Positions 63,109 through 64,000 of a stretch of DNA of 64,000 nucleotides are shown piece after piece. Source of the stretch: Anaerolineaceae bacterium oral taxon 439 (GTDB lineage: Bacteria; Chloroflexota; Anaerolineae; Anaerolineales; Anaerolineaceae); NCBI GenBank assembly GCA_001717545.1, contig CP017039.1:1178001-1242000 (forward strand), written 5' to 3'. The notes under the pieces were generated by a model. That model made no database searches. It was given only the letters and a program-made list of their open reading frames with translations, and had not been told where the DNA came from. The stretch's first letter is position 1, and every line of letters begins with the position of its first letter. Position numbers and translations under genes: made by a program.

Positions 63109-64000
63109 CTATTTCCGGGCGGCGCGGTAAGCGAGGATCCGCTGCATTTCGTTATAAACGATCATGAAGCCTTCGTCAAATCCCATCCCCGGTTTGGCGA
63201 GCATCTGCGCCGGGGAGGTCGCCATGGCGACGTGGGCCGTAATCTGAGCGGAACGATCGGTCTCGTTGCAGCTTCCTCCCAGATACGCGCCGACGCCTTT
63301 TTCGCGGCAGTACAGGACGGCCTCGGCGGAATTATGCATGGAACCGAGATCGGGGGTCTTAATCTGGATCATGTGGCCGGCTTTGGCGTCGGCGAATTCG
63401 CGGACGTCTTCCAGCGTGTTGCACCATTCGTCGGCGACGAGTTCGACCGGGATACCGCGTTCGTCGAGCGCTGCGGTGAGCGCGGTCAGCGCGTCGCGCT
63501 GGGCGTCATGCGCGCCGTAATCGACCGGTCCTTCGATCCGGAGCCTGAACGGAGCGGCGAGTTCCGCGAGGGAGGCGAGGTAGCCGCTGATCGCCGCCCA
63601 GTCGTTTTTCGGGAAGATTTCGCCGATCGTCCCGTAAACGTCGATATGAAGGACAGGGTTATAGGACGGCGAGACGCGGAGCTCACGGATCCGGTTCGAG
63701 AGCCGCCGGACGTAGGCGGCGAGAATTTCGCCTTTTTCGCCCAGTTTTTCTTTAACGTTGTTGATCAGCGCATGCGGCAGGACGTCCGCCGACTTCAGGA
63801 TCATTTTGTCTGCGTTGAGGTCGCGTTCGTCGCCGGACTGCGCGAAGATGGGGATCGGCCTGTCGGAGACGGTCGTCCCGTATTCCCGCGCTAACGTTTC
63901 GCACATCAGCTCATGGTTGGATTTCGCGATCGCGTCGAGGACCGCCTGGCTCAGGCCGTAACGGATCGCGGTATGGAGCGGCTTCCCGTCAACGCGGATT
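63109..64000 (-). CDS. mal: Methylaspartate ammonia-lyase (C-terminal part, truncated by window edge)
   Basis: Converts L-threo-3-methylaspartate to mesaconate and ammonia, the second step of glutamate fermentation through adenosylcobalamin-dependent glutamate mutase. The frame is open to the right edge of the window, so about the first 110 residues are missing. The visible part is an enolase-superfamily barrel. The QIKTPDLGSMHNSAEAVLYC region carries the catalytic lysine, preceded by ADEWCNTLEDV with a metal-ligand acid and DYGAHD; the GAYLGGSCNETDRSAQ segment closes the site. The gene is the first visible gene of an operon that continues to 60426. Glutamate mutase genes would be expected beyond 64000. 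Confidence 0.96.
   Translation of the reverse strand, partial: IRVDGKPLHTAIRYGLSQAVLDAIAKSNHELMCETLAREYGTTVSDRPIPIFAQSGDERDLNADKMILKSADVLPHALINNVKEKLGEKGEILAAYVRRLSNRIRELRVSPSYNPVLHIDVYGTIGEIFPKNDWAAISGYLASLAELAAPFRLRIEGPVDYGAHDAQRDALTALTAALDERGIPVELVADEWCNTLEDVREFADAKAGHMIQIKTPDLGSMHNSAEAVLYCREKGVGAYLGGSCNETDRSAQITAHVAMATSPAQMLAKPGMGFDEGFMIVYNEMQRILAYRAARK

Overview
The window reads as a 64-kb piece of a chromosome from an anaerobic, fermentative, peptide- and sugar-using bacterium. I think it is a Chloroflexota member of the class Anaerolineae. This is an inference from the mix of genes (paired ECF and Liv importers, Lgt and LspA, glutamate fermentation by the methylaspartate route, many secreted proteins of unknown function) and not from a marker gene. 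Most of the sequence is moderately GC-rich and coding-dense. Two stretches are visibly AT-richer: about 15.9-23.2 kb and about 27.0-29.3 kb.

Layout. 0-6 kb: end of a NuoN/MrpD-like membrane protein, a coiled-coil protein, UDP-glucose dehydrogenase, then (minus strand) a GNAT protein and TyrS, and a small membrane protein. 6-9.9 kb (minus): DtxR/MntR-type metal regulator, EcfT, a double EcfA ATPase and a UPF0397 S component, which together form a complete ECF vitamin or cofactor importer. 9.9-15.7 kb (minus): a Liv-type amino-acid importer, livK-H-M-G-F, with a terminator between the binding protein and the rest. 16.0-23.1 kb (plus): an AT-rich catabolic island with a TIM-barrel isomerase, an MFS carrier, a ferric/polyamine-type ABC importer and a DeoR repressor. 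It abuts the 3' end of a tRNA-Gly gene. 23.6-25.9 kb (minus): guaA and a DUF1275 protein. 26.1-29.3 kb: a secreted CBM9-like protein, then an accessory patch with a hydrolase and a degenerate DinJ/YafQ pair lying between two copies of a GNAT 3' half.

29.3-39.8 kb: purine nucleoside phosphorylase, several membrane proteins, an FtsK/SpoIIIE translocase, a CDP-alcohol phosphatidyltransferase and Lgt on plus; RluD-like and LspA on minus; then a secreted protein behind a leader that resembles a cobalamin riboswitch. 39.8-47.8 kb: Ca2+-type P-ATPase, zinc-ribbon/SH3 protein, half-size EamA carrier, HerA-like ATPase, monoacylglycerol-lipase-like hydrolase. 48.0-54.2 kb (plus): a BMP-type nucleoside importer with an ADP-ribosylglycohydrolase as its last gene. 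54.3-60.3 kb: secreted proteins, including three tandem paralogues on minus that look like beta-propellers. 60.4-64 kb (minus): part of a glutamate-fermentation operon with methylaspartate ammonia-lyase, an AtuA/DUF1446 protein, a DUF4387 protein and a P-loop protein that ends in a ThrRS/AlaRS-like second additional domain.

How the genes fit together. Amino acids enter through Liv and glutamate is probably fermented through 3-methylaspartate. Nucleosides enter through the BMP system and are split by PNP and possibly the ADP-ribosylglycohydrolase, while GuaA serves guanine nucleotide synthesis. The island probably imports and isomerises a sugar or sugar phosphate under DeoR control. Lgt and LspA mature lipoproteins such as the island's binding protein. 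The items that look least described are the three tandem secreted paralogues, the P-loop/SAD protein in the methylaspartate operon, and the riboswitch-like leader at 38.8 kb.
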